This document shows, piece by piece, positions 33,042 to 42,338 of a stretch of DNA of 64,000 bases (its first letter is position 1; the number at the start of each line of letters is the position of its first letter). The DNA is from Microcystis wesenbergii NRERC-220 (lineage in GTDB: Bacteria > Cyanobacteriota > Cyanobacteriia > Cyanobacteriales > Microcystaceae). The DNA lies in the NCBI RefSeq assembly GCF_032027425.1, contig NZ_JAVSJA010000001.1, forward strand, positions 2,555,501-2,619,500, given 5' to 3'. The translations under genes were made by a program, and so were the position numbers. Below the pieces are notes generated by a model. The model was not told where the DNA came from and made no database searches. It was given only the letters and a program-made list of their open reading frames with translations.

Positions 33042-34670
33042 ATGAGGGGAGAATTATTAGTAGCCTGGGCAGCACAACAAAAATCCTTGGATAGCAATTC
33101 TGCTGTGAACAGCCAAACGGTGGGAGACATTCCTGAACTGGTTCTTGTCTTGATCCTGCTGCTACTGATTGCCACTGCCGTTGCTCTAGTAACCCAGCGA
33201 TTACGCATTTCCTATGTGGCAGGTTTAGTCTTAGCAGGATTACCGATTACCGATCTGTTATCTCATCGTATTGGCTTAGATCCGTTTTTAGTGCTTAACC
33301 TTTTTCTGCCGATTCTGATTTTTGAAGCGGCGATTAATACCGATATCAGCCGTCTTCGCAGTACCTTTAAACCGATCGCACTGCTCGCAGGTCCCGGCTC
33401 GGTTTTTTCTGCGGCGATTATTGCAGTTCTGGTAAAATTTGGCCTGGGTCTAGATTGGATTCCCGCCTTACTGGTGGGAGTGATTCTGGCAAACACGGAT
33501 ACTGTCTCGATAATTGCCGTCTTTAAAGAAATTCGGGTTCCCTCTAGGCTCTTGACTATTGTGGAAGGGGAAACACTATTTAATGATGCAGCCGCACTCG
33601 TCACCTTTAATTTGCTCTTGGTGATTTACGCGACTGGAACCATCAGCACTACACAAGTCATCAAGGAAGTGTTGATCGTTGCTCTGGGTGGGGGATTAGT
33701 GGGCGCTGTCCTAGGCTACCTGTGTCTGCCTATCTATGTGCGCTTACGGGATCCTCTGAGTAGCCTGCTTCTTACGGTTGCGCTTGCCTTGGGAGCTTTT
33801 CAACTTGGGCAGTTTTTGGGTGTATCGGGAGCGGTGGCGGTAGTTATTGCCGGACTTGTCTTTGGTAACTTGGGGCTGCCTCGCAGCGCCTCTGCATCCG
33901 ATCGCATTACCCTGATCAGTTTTTGGGAATATGCCGGTTTTATAGTCAATACCTTTATTTTTCTGCTTATTGGCATTGAAATCAACCCCTTGACCCTATG
34001 GCAAACCTTGCCATCGATTGTGCTGGTCATTTTGGCTTATCAATTGGGGCGTATTCTGTCAGTGTATTCTTTACTATGGGTACTTCGCTGGATTGATCGA
34101 CCGATCCCCTTGCGCTGGCAACATATTCTGATTTTGGGCAACATCAAGGGTTCCCTCTCCATGGCCCTAGCGGTTGCTATTCCTTTGACTCTAACAGGGC
34201 GGGAATTGATCATCGAGCTAGTCTTTGGGGCTGTGTTATTTTCTCTGGTCATCCAAGGATTAGCCTTACCCTGGTTAATTAAAAAGCTCGATATTAGTCA
34301 GGTTTCGGCAGTAACACGGGAGATTGGGCAGTTGCAGCTGCAGTTGATTGCGTCGAAAGCGGCACAGGATGAGTTAGCCAATTTACTGAAATCGGGCGTT
34401 TTACCGAAAGCAGTGTACGAAGAACTGTGGGCATCTTATCAGGCAAAAGTGGCGGTATCGGAACGGGTGCTGCGGGATGCTTATAATCAGTCTCGATCGG
34501 GGCAAATGGAGCCTAACAACGGTCAACTAGATGCCATTCGACGACGATTGTTCCTCGCTGAGAAGGCAGCCCTGGGGGATGCACTTCGCAAACGTATCGT
34601 CCCGGAAGACTTGGTACAATCCTACGTTAAAGGTTTGGATGAGAAACTTCTATCGTTGGACGATGATTAG
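33042..34670 (+). CDS. Na+/H+ antiporter (CPA1/NhaP-type)
   Basis: A 542-aa membrane protein with about 12 hydrophobic segments beginning near residue 30 (LVLVLILLLLIATAVAL) and running to about residue 410. The antiporter landmarks are LLVGVILANTDTVSIIAVFK (the N-T-D-T form of the ion-binding loop) and VEGETLFNDAAALVTFNLLL with the conserved FND. The last ~120 residues are a soluble tail rich in Lys, Glu and Gln, probably regulatory. Its stop lies within the convergent TrkA-type gene (44-bp overlap). It exports Na+ in exchange for H+ in the cytoplasmic or thylakoid membrane; ion choice is inferred. Confidence 0.88.
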   Translation: MRGELLVAWAAQQKSLDSNSAVNSQTVGDIPELVLVLILLLLIATAVALVTQRLRISYVAGLVLAGLPITDLLSHRIGLDPFLVLNLFLPILIFEAAINTDISRLRSTFKPIALLAGPGSVFSAAIIAVLVKFGLGLDWIPALLVGVILANTDTVSIIAVFKEIRVPSRLLTIVEGETLFNDAAALVTFNLLLVIYATGTISTTQVIKEVLIVALGGGLVGAVLGYLCLPIYVRLRDPLSSLLLTVALALGAFQLGQFLGVSGAVAVVIAGLVFGNLGLPRSASASDRITLISFWEYAGFIVNTFIFLLIGIEINPLTLWQTLPSIVLVILAYQLGRILSVYSLLWVLRWIDRPIPLRWQHILILGNIKGSLSMALAVAIPLTLTGRELIIELVFGAVLFSLVIQGLALPWLIKKLDISQVSAVTREIGQLQLQLIASKAAQDELANLLKSGVLPKAVYEELWASYQAKVAVSERVLRDAYNQSRSGQMEPNNGQLDAIRRRLFLAEKAALGDALRKRIVPEDLVQSYVKGLDEKLLSLDDD

Positions 34671-35343
34671 TTTGAATGCCGAGGTAATCGATCATCGGTT
34701 TGACGTATTCCGGACGAGTGACCACTAGAATAGTTGAACCTGCTTCTAGGACGGTATTGCCGTTGGGAATCTCTAAACTGGCACAAGGGTGACACTGATA
34801 GCCAATAATCAGCGAACCGGTCGGAAAGTTGGCATCTTGAGCGATTTGGGCAACGGTACGCCCAGCTACATAACAATCCTTGGGGACGGGCAGCTTTAGC
34901 ACCTCCACTTGTCCCTGTTCAAAGTGCATCATCGATTCTACTTCAGGGTATTCGATCGCATTGGCCATGGTGGCAACGGCTAAATCAATCGTGCTGATGA
35001 TGTGACTAGCTCTAGCAAGACGATAGGCCTCGAGAAATTCGCGATCGCACATTCTCACCACAATATGGGAAATGCCATAACTTCTAGACAGGGTGACTAG
35101 GGCTAGATTCATGGCATCGTCCCTCAGGGCGGCAACAACTGCGTTAGCTTGTCGAATCCCCGCCTCCAGCAGAACTTTCGTGCTGACAGCACTCCCCTCA
35201 AAGGCCATGACACCAATTTTTTCCCGGGCAAACCGACAAGCTAAAGGGTCTACATCAACGATGGCTACGGTGTGTCCCAAGTCTAAAAGTTGTTGGGCTA
35301 AACCTAGCCCCATCATTCCCGCCCCACCAATTAAAACGTACAT
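34627..35343 (-). CDS. TrkA-type NAD-binding protein
   Basis: A 238-aa protein with an N-terminal RCK/TrkA-N Rossmann domain (MYVLIGGAGMMGLGLAQQLL, then VDVDPLACRFAREKIGVMAF) and a C-terminal TrkA-C-like domain (about 150-225). Such proteins gate potassium or other cation transporters in response to nucleotides. It lies tail to tail with the Na+/H+ antiporter and overlaps its 3' end, so the two may act in cation homeostasis. The partner channel is not in the window, and a link to the antiporter is inference. The longer start option is not supported. Confidence 0.85.
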   Translation of the reverse strand: MYVLIGGAGMMGLGLAQQLLDLGHTVAIVDVDPLACRFAREKIGVMAFEGSAVSTKVLLEAGIRQANAVVAALRDDAMNLALVTLSRSYGISHIVVRMCDREFLEAYRLARASHIISTIDLAVATMANAIEYPEVESMMHFEQGQVEVLKLPVPKDCYVAGRTVAQIAQDANFPTGSLIIGYQCHPCASLEIPNGNTVLEAGSTILVVTRPEYVKPMIDYLGIQTNHRPTIEVSHPNL

Positions 35344-35411
35344 AGCGGCTCTTTACTTAACAAACTTGACTTCTAGGAAATAATAGGTGGATGAGGCTGC
35401 ACCTATCCACC

Positions 35412-35819
35412 CTAGATATCTAAATCTGCGGGGCTAAATTTCTTGTGAATCTGAGGAAAACCTAACTGTTTAATCACTTGATGTTTGCGTTCTTCCTCAA
35501 GGAATTGCAAATTATTATAATTAACCCAGTGAATACAGTTAACCGGACAAGTCTCGATCGCTTCTTGAATAATTTCTTCTTCGTCACCGTCCTGATTATA
35601 GACGCGAGAGCGACCGTATTCACCTTCAATAAAAAAGGTATTGGGGGCAACGTGGGCGCAGTGTTTACAACCGATACAAGTGACCTCATCGACGTAAACC
35701 GCTTTCTGGCGCAGTAAACCGCCCAATTCTGGTTCAAAACCGGTGCGATCGGGGGAATCTCTTAGGAATCCCCCTAACTCTGGTTCAAAACCAGAGCGTT
35801 TGGGAGAAAAATCAGCCAT
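35412..35819 (-). CDS. Ferredoxin of the DUF2997-Ycf35 cluster
   Basis: A 135-aa ferredoxin-like protein. Residues 48-54 are C-I-G-C-K-H-C and residues 91-95 C-P-V-N-C, the spacing of a single [4Fe-4S] or [3Fe-4S] cluster with the VAPNTFFIEGEYGRSRVYNQ segment between them. The N-terminus has an internal duplication, GFEPELGGFLR (10-20) and GFEPELGGLLR (27-37), not typical of the family. The ATG at 35819 overlaps the last base of the Ycf35 gene stop. The three-gene order DUF2997-Ycf35-ferredoxin is conserved in cyanobacteria; the role is not settled. Confidence 0.88.
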   Translation of the reverse strand: MADFSPKRSGFEPELGGFLRDSPDRTGFEPELGGLLRQKAVYVDEVTCIGCKHCAHVAPNTFFIEGEYGRSRVYNQDGDEEEIIQEAIETCPVNCIHWVNYNNLQFLEEERKHQVIKQLGFPQIHKKFSPADLDI

Positions 35820-36205
35820 TAGGCACTCCAACGTTGTACCACTAGACGAATAGAACCATCAGTATTTTTTTCCTGTGCTGCCACCTGAAAACCCTGTTTA
35901 GCAGTTTCTGCCAGAATGGTGTGGTAGGCATAACCTTGATTTACTTTTCTTAAAAATCCTTCTACGGTTAGGGGTTGTTGCCAGTATTGCAAATCGGCAA
36001 CCAACTCGTACTCGTTACCATTCCAGCGAAAACCGATATCGTAATTGTTATCTTGCTCGATTACCACCTCTGCGGTTAAAGTTTGACCTTGATAACCTTT
36101 GACGGGGTGGGAACCCTCTTTCCATTCCATACCCATATCGCTGAGGGCGGCTTTTAGGTAGGATAGATCGCGGATTTTGGTTTTGATATTGCTAAAGTGT
36201 GACAT
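35819..36205 (-). CDS. ycf35: Ycf35 (DUF1257) protein
   Basis: The 128-aa protein matches Ycf35/DUF1257: MSHFSNIKTKIRDLSYLKAA, then MGMEWKEGSHPVKGYQGQTL and DIGFRWNGNEYELVADLQYW, and near the end GYAYHTILAETAKQGFQV. It is also encoded in some plastid genomes. Function is unknown. It lies between DUF2997 and the ferredoxin gene, in the same direction and very close to both, pointing to one transcription unit. Length and motifs are complete. Confidence 0.9.
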   Translation of the reverse strand: MSHFSNIKTKIRDLSYLKAALSDMGMEWKEGSHPVKGYQGQTLTAEVVIEQDNNYDIGFRWNGNEYELVADLQYWQQPLTVEGFLRKVNQGYAYHTILAETAKQGFQVAAQEKNTDGSIRLVVQRWSA

Positions 36206-36249
36206 GGTTTTTCAGTGGCTTAAATAAAGGGATTGGGAAAGATGAAAAA

Positions 36250-36465
36250 TTACCAGTCGCTAAAAGTGGCTGCGTTGCTGACTTTCTCTGACTGGCTGAC
36301 GGTTTGATGGTAATAATCCGAGGTTTTCTCTTGAGACATCAGCTGCCCGAGTTGTGCCTCGATCGCCGCCGTCACCTCTTGACAAGATGAACCGACTATG
36401 CCTGTCACCTTTTCCATGACGCGACCATCGGGATAGATGATAAACTCTAGGCTTTCCATGCTCAT
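36250..36465 (-). CDS. DUF2997 protein
   Basis: The 71-aa protein starts MSMESLEFIIYPDGRVMEKV and continues TGIVGSSCQEVTAAIEAQLG, the DUF2997 signature (I-Y-P-D-G-x-V-x-x-x-V-x-G...C-x-x-x-T-x-x-L/I-E). It is the first gene of the DUF2997-Ycf35-ferredoxin cluster. The ATG at 36465 or the one two codons later could be used. Function is unknown. Confidence 0.85.
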   Translation of the reverse strand: MSMESLEFIIYPDGRVMEKVTGIVGSSCQEVTAAIEAQLGQLMSQEKTSDYYHQTVSQSEKVSNAATFSDW

Positions 36466-36775
36466 AGGTCTTCTCGGCGTGATCTGGGGTTTGCAAAGCT
36501 CCCTATCGTTTTAATTTACGATAGTTTGCTAATCGTAGCAATCTGGTTAAAATTTTAGCAAAACTTTATATTATCTCGGCCAACCACTTTCATTTTTTGT
36601 AAGTTTCCCGTAACTTTTCTTTACCGTCAAGGGCAAACCTGTCCCCGGAGGGCATAATTTAACAAAACTACACAAAAAAGACGACCTGAAGCGATAAATT
36701 GAAAATAAAGGAGATGCAACGGCGAACCACGACCGCCGAGATCGGAGAATTTTGTCTATAGGAATCAGAACAAAT

Positions 36776-37777
36776 ATGAATAAACAAACAGCAGGCGATC
36801 GCCTTCGGATCGGTGTTTTAGGTTTTGGTGGTTTGGGACAGGCCGCCGCTAGAATTCTCGCCCCCAAACAGGAAATGCTCTGGACTGCCGCCGCCGATAA
36901 AGCTGGTTTTGCATACCACAAAGACGGTCTAGATGTCAATACCTGTAACAAAATTTATCATGACCGGGGTTCGATCGGTTATCTGGAAAATTACGGCAGT
37001 CTCAGCGAGAAAAGTATCGAGGAATTAATCAAAACTGCCGATGTAGAGGGCTATTTTCTCGCCTTACCGAATTTACCTAACAATTTCATGGCCGATATCG
37101 CTAAAACTTTCATTCGCTTAGGTTGGCGCGGAGTTTTAGTCGATGCCCTCAAACGTACCAGCGCCATGGAACAAATCTTAGCACTACAAGCAGACCTAGA
37201 AGCCGCCGGCATCACCTACATGACCGGCTGCGGCGCTACCCCCGGACTGTTAACTGCGGCCGCTGCCCTAGCTGCCCAGAGTTATGGGGAGATTCATAGC
37301 GTTAAAATTACCTTTGGCGTGGGAATTGCCAACTGGGAGGCTTATCGTGCCACTATTCGCGAAGATATCGCCCATTTACCCGGTTACGACCCAGAAACGG
37401 CGCACCGGATGAGTGATGCGGAAGTGGAAATGCTGTTAAATAAAACCAATGGCATTCTCAGCCTCGAAAATATGGAACACGCGGACGATATTATGCTGGA
37501 ATTGGCCGGAATCTGTGGACGCGATCGGGTTTCCGTCGGGGGTGTGGTGGATACGCGCAACCCGAAAAAGCCGTTAAGTACCAATGTTAAAGTCACGGGG
37601 CGGACTTTTGAAGGCAAAATTTCCACCCATACCTTCACTTTAGGCGATGAAACCAGTATGGCGGCTAATGTCTGCGGGCCGGCTTTCGGTTATCTGAAAG
37701 CGGGGGTTTCCCTGCATCGTCGCGGTATCTACGGATTATGGACAGCAGCGGAGATTATGCCGCAATTTGTGCGCTAA
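36776..37777 (+). CDS. Saccharopine dehydrogenase-like NAD(P)-binding protein
   Basis: A 333-aa protein with a Rossmann motif [17 protein letters not shown] near residue 12, and conserved [34 protein letters not shown] and [17 protein letters not shown] segments. The fold is saccharopine-dehydrogenase-like; the cyanobacterial family has no confirmed substrate. ATG 36776 is preferred over an upstream TTG at 36752. Its stop overlaps the stop region of the convergent RluA gene by 4 bp. No lysine-pathway neighbour supports a more exact call. Confidence 0.78.
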   Translation: MNKQTAGDRLRIGVLGFGGLGQAAARILAPKQEMLWTAAADKAGFAYHKDGLDVNTCNKIYHDRGSIGYLENYGSLSEKSIEELIKTADVEGYFLALPNLPNNFMADIAKTFIRLGWRGVLVDALKRTSAMEQILALQADLEAAGITYMTGCGATPGLLTAAAALAAQSYGEIHSVKITFGVGIANWEAYRATIREDIAHLPGYDPETAHRMSDAEVEMLLNKTNGILSLENMEHADDIMLELAGICGRDRVSVGGVVDTRNPKKPLSTNVKVTGRTFEGKISTHTFTLGDETSMAANVCGPAFGYLKAGVSLHRRGIYGLWTAAEIMPQFVR

Positions 37778-38700
37778 GGGTTTCTCTGCCGTAAAATAGC
37801 TAAAACTTTCGGGAAAATAGCGGGTAAGGGAGCGATCGCTTCTAGGCTCTCTCCCGTGACCGGATGTATTAAAATTAGACGATGGGCGTGGAGTAATTGC
37901 CCGGGTAGATTAATCCCGATGGAACGACCGGAACTATAAAGGGGATCCCCAAGAATCGGATGACCGATGTGGCTGCTATGAACCCGAATTTGATGAGTTC
38001 TGCCAGTTTCTAGGCGAAATTCCATTAAGGTGTAGTTGCCTAGTCTTTCCTTGACTTGCCAGTGAGTGACGGCATTTCTACCGCCTTTTTCCACGGCAAT
38101 AATAGCCATCTTTTGGCGATCGCTGCGGTGACGACCGATCGGCAGATCAATTGTACCTGTCTCCGTTTTGGGGACACCGTGGACGAGGGCGATGTATTCC
38201 CGGCGGGCAGTTTTGGTTTTTAGTTGTGCCTGTAGGTGTTGATGGGCCTGGTCGGTTTTGGCAATAACGATCGCACCCGTGGTATCCTTATCTAAGCGGT
38301 GAACTATTCCGGGCCGTTGAATTCCACCGATTCCGGCTAAATTTGGGCAGTGATGCAGTAAAGCGTTGACCAAGGTTCCCGATTCGTGGCCGGGGGCCGG
38401 ATGAACCACTAAATCGGCCGGTTTATTGATAATAATCAGATATTCGTCTTCGTAAAGAATATCAAGATCGATCGCCTCGGCGCTTAATTGCAGGGGTTGA
38501 CTGTCGGGAATGGTAATCTTTAAGCGATCGCCTTGAGCAACTTTAGTATTTTTATTAGTACAAATTTGACCATTTAACTGTATATATCCCTGTTCTATCA
38601 GTTTTTGCAGCCTCGATCTCGATAAATCGGGCAATTGTGACCCCATCCAAGCATCTAAACGTTCTTTTTTTCCCGCAACTTCTAAGTTTAATTGGTTCAT
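37774..38700 (-). CDS. RluA-family pseudouridine synthase
   Basis: A 308-aa enzyme with an N-terminal S4 RNA-binding domain ([20 protein letters not shown], about 24-43) and a catalytic domain with the RluA/RluD motif [18 protein letters not shown], where the Asp is the catalytic residue, and later [20 protein letters not shown] and GDPLYSSG. It isomerises uridines in 23S rRNA or tRNA; sequence alone does not give the site, although the S4 plus catalytic arrangement is RluD-like. Tail to tail with the saccharopine-dehydrogenase-like gene. Confidence 0.87.
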   Translation of the reverse strand: MNQLNLEVAGKKERLDAWMGSQLPDLSRSRLQKLIEQGYIQLNGQICTNKNTKVAQGDRLKITIPDSQPLQLSAEAIDLDILYEDEYLIIINKPADLVVHPAPGHESGTLVNALLHHCPNLAGIGGIQRPGIVHRLDKDTTGAIVIAKTDQAHQHLQAQLKTKTARREYIALVHGVPKTETGTIDLPIGRHRSDRQKMAIIAVEKGGRNAVTHWQVKERLGNYTLMEFRLETGRTHQIRVHSSHIGHPILGDPLYSSGRSIGINLPGQLLHAHRLILIHPVTGESLEAIAPLPAIFPKVLAILRQRNP

Positions 38701-38860
38701 CGATTTTTAGTGATCAGGGTGTAGGGTGTAGGGGAATCAAGAAAAACTGACTGGAGATTAGTTAATCTACTTAGCTCAACAATTCCAGTTATTTTAACAG
38801 TAATTGAACTTGCTCTGGCTGCTTGAGATGGAAATCTTGGGATTAAATTTTCCTGATTTT

Positions 38861-39018
38861 TAAGTAGGTAGGTGTTAAAAACGTTGAGATGTCCCCTTGT
38901 TAAAGATGGATTAAGGGTAGGGTTGATTCATGAATCAACCCTACGATGAATCAACCCTAGGATTAAGGGGGGATTAAGGGGGGATCTATCTTCAATTTAA
39001 TTATAACCAGCTACTTAA
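38861..39018. repeat. MITE-like repeat, copy B (inverted)
   Basis: Reverse orientation of the 20591 family: it opens TAAGTAGGTAGGTGTTAAAA and closes TTTAATTATAACCAGCTACT. It carries the same GTAGGGTTGATTCATGAATC palindrome as copy A, followed by a second half unit (GATGAATCAACCCTAGG) and ATTAAGGGGGG repeats. Confidence 0.75.
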
Positions 39019-39059
39019 CGACAAAAGCCACAGCAAATCAGTAGAGATTTCCTCATCTC

Positions 39060-39096
39060 CAAAAAATAGAGAGACGTTGATTATAGCAACGTCTCT
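39060..39096 (-). terminator. Rho-independent terminator on the minus strand
   Basis: AGAGACGTTG and CAACGTCTCT form a perfect 10-bp stem with loop ATTATAG. On the minus strand it is followed by CTATTTTTT. It lies downstream of the minus-strand PF04020-like gene. Confidence 0.75.
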
Positions 39097-39158
39097 AGAT
39101 CAGAAATTAATCGATTAGAGTAAGCCAAGCTGTTTTAAACAACCGAATTTTGCCCACT

Positions 39159-39512
39159 TTAGTCACTGAAAATGCTATTTAAAACTCCTGAAACGATCGA
39201 AACCACGATCGAACCGAATAAAGCAGCAAAGAATGATTCTACCTGAAAACCAGGGATAAAATAGGAGGCTAAAGAAAAGGAAATGGCATTGACCACAAAA
39301 ATAAATAACCCTAGGGTCAAAATAGTTAAAGGCAGGGTAAAAAGAATCAACAGGGGTCTAATAATAGCATTAATTAAACCCAAGACGACAGCAGCTATCA
39401 AAGCCACGGTAAAATTTTTAATTTCTATACCTGGTACTATTTGCGCTGTAATCAATAAAGAGACGGCGGTAATCAACCAACGGAGGAAAAAAGATAACAT
39501 AAGTCCATCCAT
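39159..39512 (-). CDS. PF04020-like (phage holin 4-type) membrane protein
   Basis: A 117-aa membrane protein with four hydrophobic segments. The stretch RWLITAVSLLITAQIVPGIE is followed by KNFTVALIAAVVLGLINAII then RPLLILFTLPLTILTLGLF, the characteristic G-L-(V/I)-N-A-(I/T)-(I/L)-(R/K)-P-(L/I)-L motif of this family. The name phage holin family IV is historical; most members are chromosomal proteins of unknown function. Either the Met at 39512 or at 39500 may be used. A minus-strand terminator follows. Confidence 0.85.
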   Translation of the reverse strand: MDGLMLSFFLRWLITAVSLLITAQIVPGIEIKNFTVALIAAVVLGLINAIIRPLLILFTLPLTILTLGLFIFVVNAISFSLASYFIPGFQVESFFAALFGSIVVSIVSGVLNSIFSD

Positions 39513-39537
39513 CTAAGATAGTTCATCCTCATCTATT

Positions 39538-40341
39538 TTAATCGACATCGCCACTTAAAGGGATGCCGGTTTTCAGGGGATGGGAACGAAAAGTGATATT
39601 GACTCCTTCTTCTGATTGTTCCAATACCAATAAAGGAGTCGGTTTCGCTTTTTCATCCCAACTCATTAAAACTATTTGTCCATGAATAGTTGGTTGCCAA
39701 TTAGCTTTATCTGAGTCCGCAGAAAGAAAGGTTTCTATACAATTAGTAATCTCGTTAACGGTAGCGGAACTGGTTTGGGTGGGAAGTTTTGTCAGTTTAA
39801 TCTGAATCCGAAATAAAACCCCTTTATTCGATTTTCCTTCCTGTGCTTCCACTTCGTAGGTGACATCAAAAGTTTCATTAATCTGTCTTCCTGCACCGAC
39901 AATTCCTCCGGCATTTTTTGCTGTATTTGGTCGTAAAGCTTCGCCGATTAAGTTAGTTATTTTCATCTTAATCTGGTTAAAAATGACGGAACGAAAAACC
40001 GCCTCATCCATCCTCATCCGCAAATAATCGAGATTAAATGCCCTAGAATGGACAAGATCGGGGTCGGTTTCCATTTTTTTGATGGTATGAAGTGCTAACT
40101 TCAACTTTTTTTTCAACTCTTTACTTTTAAATTGTTCAATCCTAACTTGTTTCTTGATCTGTTCTATTTTGAATTTGCCGTAAATAATTAAACCGATCAA
40201 AGCAATAGTTAAGGCAATTGTGCTATAAAGCCAAGGAGAATTGGAGGGAGAGATTTCAACCGCCGGTTCAGGAGAAGGAACTTGGACGATGGAATTTTCT
40301 TGAGAAAACACCGATGGACTCGACAACCAGAGAGGGAACAT
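39538..40341 (-). CDS. Conserved membrane-anchored protein of unknown function
   Basis: A 267-aa protein with an N-terminal region that could be a signal segment, then a membrane span at about 39-55 (YSTIALTIALIGLIIYG), a basic coiled-coil stretch to about residue 90 (KFKIEQIKKQVRIEQFKSKE) and a soluble C-terminal domain containing NAGGIVGAGRQINETFDVTY. No catalytic motif is visible. I do not recognise a named family. It would face the cytoplasm or periplasm from one membrane anchor. Immediate neighbours give no clear hint. Confidence 0.75.
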   Translation of the reverse strand: MFPLWLSSPSVFSQENSIVQVPSPEPAVEISPSNSPWLYSTIALTIALIGLIIYGKFKIEQIKKQVRIEQFKSKELKKKLKLALHTIKKMETDPDLVHSRAFNLDYLRMRMDEAVFRSVIFNQIKMKITNLIGEALRPNTAKNAGGIVGAGRQINETFDVTYEVEAQEGKSNKGVLFRIQIKLTKLPTQTSSATVNEITNCIETFLSADSDKANWQPTIHGQIVLMSWDEKAKPTPLLVLEQSEEGVNITFRSHPLKTGIPLSGDVD

Positions 40342-40415
40342 AGTTTCGATTACACTGATAATAAACAGGAAGATATGATCAGACTATCAATCCCAGAAAA
40401 GAGACAGGACTAAAC

Positions 40416-40805
40416 ATGATATCTAGAAAGAATTTTAGCCAGAACCGGCCAGGGCCAATCGGTACAACGAGAATCGTTCAGGGAGCAACTGCTATTTTAA
40501 TACTAGGGAGTCTGCTTTCTCTCCTCTTGGTACAACCTAGTTTAGCATCTCCTGGGCCACCTAATTCGGTCATCGAGGCCGCCCGTCAAGATTTGAGTCA
40601 GAAAACCAAGATATCCGTTAATCGCTTGCAAATTCAAGCAGCACAACGACAAACCTGGCCCGACGGTTGTTTAGGATTAGCTAAACCGGGAGAATTATGT
40701 ACTCAAGCACTGGTGCCAGGATGGCGAATTGTTCTGACTGATAACCAAAAAACTTGGGTTTATCGCACCAATAGCAGTGGCGCTAATCTCCGCTTAGAAA
40801 AGTGA
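40416..40805 (+). CDS. Small exported protein of unknown function
   Basis: A 129-aa protein with a hydrophobic segment at about 24-42 (GATAILILGSLLSLLLVQPS) after a basic N-terminus, ending LASPGPP; it looks like an uncleaved or cleaved signal peptide. The mature part has the conserved W-P-D-G-C-L-G-L motif (TWPDGCLGLAKPGELCTQAL), two cysteines likely disulfide-bonded, and VLTDNQKTWVYRTNSSGANL at the end. Proteins with this W-x-D-G-C-L-G signature are common in cyanobacteria but unnamed to me. Confidence 0.75.
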   Translation: MISRKNFSQNRPGPIGTTRIVQGATAILILGSLLSLLLVQPSLASPGPPNSVIEAARQDLSQKTKISVNRLQIQAAQRQTWPDGCLGLAKPGELCTQALVPGWRIVLTDNQKTWVYRTNSSGANLRLEK

Positions 40806-40883
40806 ATTTCTCAATTTCCCTTGATCTTTTCTGGCTGCTTTTTGGGCATCCTCAAAGCAGTTAGTCCGGCAGCAGGAGACAAT

Positions 40884-41639
40884 ATGTTTTTAGCACATCG
40901 ATCGATTATTGGCACTCGTTTGGATGCCACCAGTTATCAAGATGCTTGCGATCGCATTCAGTCCTGGGTGGAAAATAATCTCTCCTGCTATATTGTCGCC
41001 GCTAACGTCCATCTGGTGATGATGGGTTATTGGCACAAAGCCTATCGTCGTCTGATTAATGGCGCTAATCTGGTGACACCGGATGGAATGCCTCTCGTCT
41101 GGGGATTGCGCTTACTGGGGATTAAACAACAAAGTCGCGTCTATGGCCCTGATCTTATGTTAGCCTGTTGCGAGCGGGCTGCCCGCTGCCAAATCCCCAT
41201 CTATCTCTACGGTGCCACAGAAAAGACCCTAATTGATCTGCAAGCCAATCTTAAACAGCGTTTTCCTGATTTAATTATCGCTGGTAGCTATTCCCCCCCT
41301 TTTCGTCCCCTCAGCGACGATGAAGAAGCGCAAGATAGGGACAGAATCCAGCAATCCGGGGCTAAATTGGTTTTTGTCGGGTTGGGATGTCCCAAACAAG
41401 AACAGTGGATGGCCCGACAACAGGGAAAATTAAAGGCTGTTATGTTGGGAGTCGGCGCCGCTTTTCGTTTCCACAGTGGTGAAGTGTCTCAAGCACCCGG
41501 TTGGGTGATGAAAATCGGCTTAGAATGGCTCTATCGTTTGTTTCAAGAACCTGGTCGTCTCTGGCAACGCTATTTAATTAATAATCCCATTTTTTTGCTT
41601 CTTTTTGCCCTGCAACTCCTGCGAGGCCGGGAAAAGTAA
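40884..41639 (+). CDS. WecG/TagA/CpsF family glycosyltransferase
   Basis: A 251-aa transferase of family GT26. The motifs TPDGMPLVWGLRLLGIKQQS, VYGPDLMLACCERAARCQIP and FVGLGCPKQEQWMARQQGKL are characteristic (N-x-D-G...G-P-D...G-C-P-K-Q-E). Members transfer N-acetylmannosaminuronic acid or similar sugars to lipid-linked intermediates for surface glycans. AGGAGA lies 7-12 bp before ATG 40884, which decides the start over an upstream TTG at 40821. The acceptor and sugar are unknown. The gene stands alone. Confidence 0.87.
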   Translation: MFLAHRSIIGTRLDATSYQDACDRIQSWVENNLSCYIVAANVHLVMMGYWHKAYRRLINGANLVTPDGMPLVWGLRLLGIKQQSRVYGPDLMLACCERAARCQIPIYLYGATEKTLIDLQANLKQRFPDLIIAGSYSPPFRPLSDDEEAQDRDRIQQSGAKLVFVGLGCPKQEQWMARQQGKLKAVMLGVGAAFRFHSGEVSQAPGWVMKIGLEWLYRLFQEPGRLWQRYLINNPIFLLLFALQLLRGREK

Positions 41640-41727
41640 ACAGTAATCCAGTCATCAGTCCTCAACTATCGTTAAGATGGATAGGAGAAGGCAAAGTTTT
41701 ATCTACGTTTAGGAGTTCCTGCTAACG

Positions 41728-42084
41728 ATGACACAAGCTACTCAGATTCAAGGAAAAGGAATTTTACTCAGTGAGGCTGCCCTCAAACACCTTACCATGC
41801 TCAAAAAGCAACAGGGCAAGGATTTATGTCTGCGCGTGGGTGTGCGTCAGGGTGGTTGTTCGGGAATGTCCTATATGATGGATTTTGAGCATCCTAGCAA
41901 TATTGGCCCCCAAGATGAGGTTTTCGATTACGATGGCTTTAAAATTGTCTCTGATAAAAAAAGTCTGCTCTATCTCTACGGTCTCATGTTAGATTACAGC
42001 AACGCGATGATCGGCGGCGGTTTCCAATTCACTAATCCTAACGCCAGTCAAACCTGCGGCTGTGGTAAGTCTTTCGGCGTTTAA
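41728..42084 (+). CDS. Iron-sulfur cluster assembly A-type protein
   Basis: The 118-aa protein is an A-type carrier (IscA/SufA/HesB). The three conserved cysteines are C44 in [10 protein letters not shown] and C110/C112 in [11 protein letters not shown]. It binds Fe or [2Fe-2S]/[4Fe-4S] clusters and hands them to target proteins. The cyanobacterial SufA and IscA are both possible. The stop codon lies at the edge of a MITE-like repeat. It has AGGAG upstream. Confidence 0.9.
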   Translation: MTQATQIQGKGILLSEAALKHLTMLKKQQGKDLCLRVGVRQGGCSGMSYMMDFEHPSNIGPQDEVFDYDGFKIVSDKKSLLYLYGLMLDYSNAMIGGGFQFTNPNASQTCGCGKSFGV

Positions 42085-42305
42085 TTAGGGCTTGCTGAAT
42101 AAATCTAAAAACCTTGTTGGATAAGACTTTTAGACATTTTGTCAATCAAAAAGTACCGGATATGGGAGTGATCGGGGGGAAATTTAGGCACTTTTTCCCT
42201 GAAAATTAGGTAATTGACCGCCTGAAAATGGGTAAAACCCTACACCCCACACCCCACACCCCACACCCTGCCCCCACCAACAAACTTTTTCAGCAAACCC
42301 TAATT
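42083..42305. repeat. MITE-like repeat (GGGCTTGCTGAA family), copy 2
   Basis: The best-preserved copy, 223 bp, with AATTAGGGCTTGCTGAATAA at one end and CAGCAAACCCTAATT at the other; the outer AATTAGGG and TTTGC/GCAAA parts are inverted. It begins within the stop codon of the Fe-S gene. It includes an (ACACCCC)n stretch. A 95% or so similar copy lies at 57773-57984. Confidence 0.8.
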
Positions 42306-42338
42306 ATTTCTCCAGGGTGATACCTTTCACCCCCGCCT

